Below, piece after piece: positions 61,993 through 64,000 of a DNA stretch of 64,000 bases; positions within the stretch are counted from its first letter, which is position 1; every line of letters starts with the position of its first letter. Source of the stretch: Enterobacter cloacae. Its GTDB lineage: Bacteria > Pseudomonadota > Gammaproteobacteria > Enterobacterales > Enterobacteriaceae. The stretch covers positions 4,216,001 to 4,280,000 of the forward strand of contig NZ_CP056117.1 of assembly GCF_013375935.1 (NCBI RefSeq), given 5' to 3'. The notes under the pieces were generated by a model. That model saw only the letters and a program-made list of their open reading frames with translations, had not been told where the DNA came from and searched no databases. Position numbers and translations under genes: made by a program.

Positions 61993-63105
61993 TTACTTAC
62001 CGCTTTTCACCTTCGTCCACGCGCGGGTACGCACGCGGTCAATTTTAGGTTCCTGCACCTTCAGGGTGAACAGCTTGGCAAACACGTCGGCCGGCGGATA
62101 AATGGCCGGGTTATTACGGATCTCCTCGCTGACCATCGGCACGGAGGCCTTGTTACCGTTGGCGTAGTAGACGTGATCGCTGATGTGGGCAATCACTTCC
62201 GGACGCATCAGGTAGTTGAGGAACTGATACGCTTCTTCTTTGTTTTTCGCATCAGCCGGCATGGCGAAGACGTCGAAGAAGGCCAGCGCCCCCTCTTTCG
62301 GTATGAAGTAGGAGACATTCACGCCGTTTTTCGCCTCTTTCGCGCGGTTCGCCGCCTGCCAGACGTCGCCTGCCCAGCCGATCGCCACGCAGATGTCGCC
62401 GTTTGCCAGGTCGTTAATGTACTGAGAGGAGTGGAAGTAGCGAATATTCGGACGCAGCTTCAGCAGCAGATCGGTTGCCGGGCCGGTGTAGTCGTCGGCC
62501 TTGCTGCTGTTCGGATCTTTGCCGAGATAGTTAAGCACGGTGGCAAAAATTTCTTCCGGGGCATCGAGGAAAGAGACGCCGCAGCTTTTCAGCTTTTCAA
62601 GGTTTTCCGGCTTCAGCACCACGTCCCAGCTGTCCAGCTTAACGTCCGGGCCCAGAGCGGCTTTGACCTTATCCACGTTGTAGCCAATACCGGTGGTCGC
62701 CCACAGATAAGGCATCGCGTATTTGTTCTCCGGATCGTGTTTGGCAATCAGCTTCAGCACCTCCGGGTCGAGGTTTTTCCAGTTCGGTAATTTGCTCTTG
62801 TCCAGCGGCTGGAAGACGCCGGCGGTCAGCTGACGCTCCAGGAAGCTGGCGGAGGGCACCACCAGGTCAAAACCGGTGCTGCCCGCCATCAGTTTGCCTT
62901 CCAGCACCTCGTTGGAGTCGAAGACGTCGTAGACCACCTTAATGCCGGTCTCTTTTTCAAAACTGGCGACGGTGTCCGGCGCAATATAGTCAGACCAGTT
63001 ATAGACGTGCAGCGTTTTTTGTTCCGCAGCGAGCGTGCCGGCAGAGACGGCCATCAGAGCACCCGCAACCAGACCCGATAACCATTTTTTATTCAAGGCG
63101 ATCAT
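61993..63105 (-). CDS. potF: PotF, periplasmic putrescine-binding protein
   Basis: 370 residues, same as E. coli, with signal peptide (cut after LAA, ~26). Putrescine-binding residues are kept: Trp37 and Asp39 in YNWSDY, GWAGD and FFDVF later. First gene of the leftward potFGHI operon. Confidence 0.97.
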   Translation of the reverse strand: MIALNKKWLSGLVAGALMAVSAGTLAAEQKTLHVYNWSDYIAPDTVASFEKETGIKVVYDVFDSNEVLEGKLMAGSTGFDLVVPSASFLERQLTAGVFQPLDKSKLPNWKNLDPEVLKLIAKHDPENKYAMPYLWATTGIGYNVDKVKAALGPDVKLDSWDVVLKPENLEKLKSCGVSFLDAPEEIFATVLNYLGKDPNSSKADDYTGPATDLLLKLRPNIRYFHSSQYINDLANGDICVAIGWAGDVWQAANRAKEAKNGVNVSYFIPKEGALAFFDVFAMPADAKNKEEAYQFLNYLMRPEVIAHISDHVYYANGNKASVPMVSEEIRNNPAIYPPADVFAKLFTLKVQEPKIDRVRTRAWTKVKSGK

Positions 63106-63455
63106 ATTGTTATTCCTTCTGAAAGCTCGTTAACAAACGAACCAAAACTGTGCAGCCTGAAGATATGCAATAATCATGCATAGTTTGTCGCTCTGCCTGA
63201 AATAAAAATAACCCCCTTTATCCGGCAGGTCCGCTCGCTTTTTTAAGCATCGCAAGAATAACTGTAGCCCGTGTCTCCGGCTATAGCCCAGACGAAAAAA
63301 CGCCTTTTATCAATTTTTTATGCAGATTATGTCTACGTGATAAGCCGAAATGGCCTGAGGGGAGGTGAAAGATTCTTTAAAGAAAGGTTAAAAGCAGCAG
63401 AAAAAATGGCGTTATGCAGCCGCTCTGGCAGCGACTGCGCAAAAGTCAGACAGCC
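63106..63455. other. Gap between ybjN and potF
   Basis: 350 bases with no convincing gene. Near 63169-63185 is a dyad ATGCA-ATAATC-ATGCAT, in the place expected for the potF promoter or an operator. A 62-codon frame at 63271 on the + strand has neither a ribosome site nor family resemblance. No terminator with a T run is visible after ybjN. Confidence 0.5.
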
Positions 63456-63932
63456 CTAGTGGAGAAAATTGGGTGCTGCATCTTTATTCTCAGCATCATC
63501 TTCCGCGCTGTACAGCAGGTGATGCGCGTTGGCTTCCATCATCACCATGGAAATTTGCTCTTCGCTCAGGCGCATAAACCAGGCGAACTGCTTAAAGGAG
63601 AGCCCGGCACCGGAGAATAATGACTGGCAAACCACCAGCTTCGGCAGATTATCATCCTGTATGTCGAGAAACGCTTTCACGGTCAAAGAACTGGCGTTAA
63701 TCGCTGACAGGTCGGACGCCAGCGCCAGCAGCGCGGAAGGCTTCACCTCGGCCAGGGCCGAGAAAAGAATCACGTCGTTAATCAGATCGATTTTGGCATC
63801 GAAAATACCGTCGAAATTTTGCATGTGAGGCAGATGCAGCGCCTGGCAGGAGTCGCATTCGAAAAAAGTAATACCGGCATCATCGAGCCATTGACGTAAC
63901 GTATCCAGTGTAGGTACGACCTGTAAATCCAT
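63456..63932 (-). CDS. ybjN: YbjN, DUF1790 regulator-like protein
   Basis: 158 residues, same as E. coli, starting MDLQVVPTLDTLRQWLDD, with the family core FFECDSCQALHLPHMQNFDG and SAINASSLTVKAFLD. The fold resembles type III secretion chaperones. In E. coli YbjN overexpression affects motility and stress; its biochemical role is unknown. Upstream of it 68 bases remain in the window, with nothing recognised. Confidence 0.93.
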   Translation of the reverse strand: MDLQVVPTLDTLRQWLDDAGITFFECDSCQALHLPHMQNFDGIFDAKIDLINDVILFSALAEVKPSALLALASDLSAINASSLTVKAFLDIQDDNLPKLVVCQSLFSGAGLSFKQFAWFMRLSEEQISMVMMEANAHHLLYSAEDDAENKDAAPNFLH

Positions 63933-64000
63933 CGCTGTGCAGCCTCTTAAATAAAAACGGTGTTCAGATTACGCAAAAAGCGCGCGCCGATCCATTCAAC

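Noticed and set aside
63271..63459. 62-codon frame between potF and ybjN
   Set aside because: No ribosome site, no resemblance, and it runs into the ybjN 3' end.

Overview
The window is a piece of an enterobacterial chromosome, most likely Enterobacter (Enterobacter cloacae complex) or a close relative such as Leclercia or Lelliottia. Almost every backbone gene corresponds in length, sequence and order to the Escherichia coli clpA-to-ybjN segment, read here in reverse: clpA, clpS, cspD, macB, macA, ybjX, ybjD, aqpZ, lysO, hcp, hcr, poxB, ltaE, ybjT, ybjS, [insert], amiD, ybjQ, ybjP, artPIQM, artJ, [insert], rlmC, ybjO, potIHGF, ybjN. The assignment comes from remembered family sequences and synteny, not from a search.

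Three blocks interrupt this backbone. (1) Positions 1-9122 hold a type I-F CRISPR-Cas locus: csy3 (cut by the window edge), csy2, csy1, cas2-3, cas1 and an array of 16 repeats and 15 spacers whose leader lies at the right end. cas2-3 carries a nonsense codon and a frameshift, so interference by this locus should be lost, while the visible Cascade genes and cas1 are open. (2) Positions 29530-48903 hold two multidomain secreted chitinases (GH19 and GH18), a small lytic transglycosylase, a complete gspC-M plus gspO type II secretion operon, divergent gspA-gspB, and a CRP/IprA-like regulator: a self-contained chitin-degradation and secretion island between ybjS and amiD. (3) Positions 55011-57171 hold an unnamed two-component system between artJ and rlmC.

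The most interesting signal lies in the 344-base gap between cas2-3 and csy1. Reading rightward, a promoter (TTGCCA, 16 bases, TATAAT) is followed directly by two degenerate copies of the type I-F repeat, at 3023-3050 and 3075-3102. Each keeps the 5-bp stem and 5-nt loop, and they flank a 24-nt pseudo-spacer. That pseudo-spacer matches a site only 70 bases upstream (2958-2981). The site has the I-F PAM CC at its 5' side, and the first 15 positions mismatch only at 6 and 12, the bases that type I Cascade flips out. The site overlaps a -10-like element facing csy1. This is the architecture of a Cas-regulating crRNA-like RNA (CreR), or of the antitoxin RNA of a CreTA pair; a 23-codon hydrophobic reading frame lies downstream of the target and could be a toxin candidate. 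With cas2-3 broken, the Cascade may survive here mainly as an RNA-guided repressor.

The rest is conserved metabolism and envelope biology: ClpAPS proteolysis, MacAB efflux, the Hcp-Hcr nitric-oxide response (FNR and NsrR sites visible), pyruvate oxidase, threonine aldolase, arginine uptake (ArgR boxes visible) and putrescine uptake. Dispersed palindromic repeats (REP-like units and a CCCTCACCCC/CCCTCTCCC family) sit in several intergenic regions.
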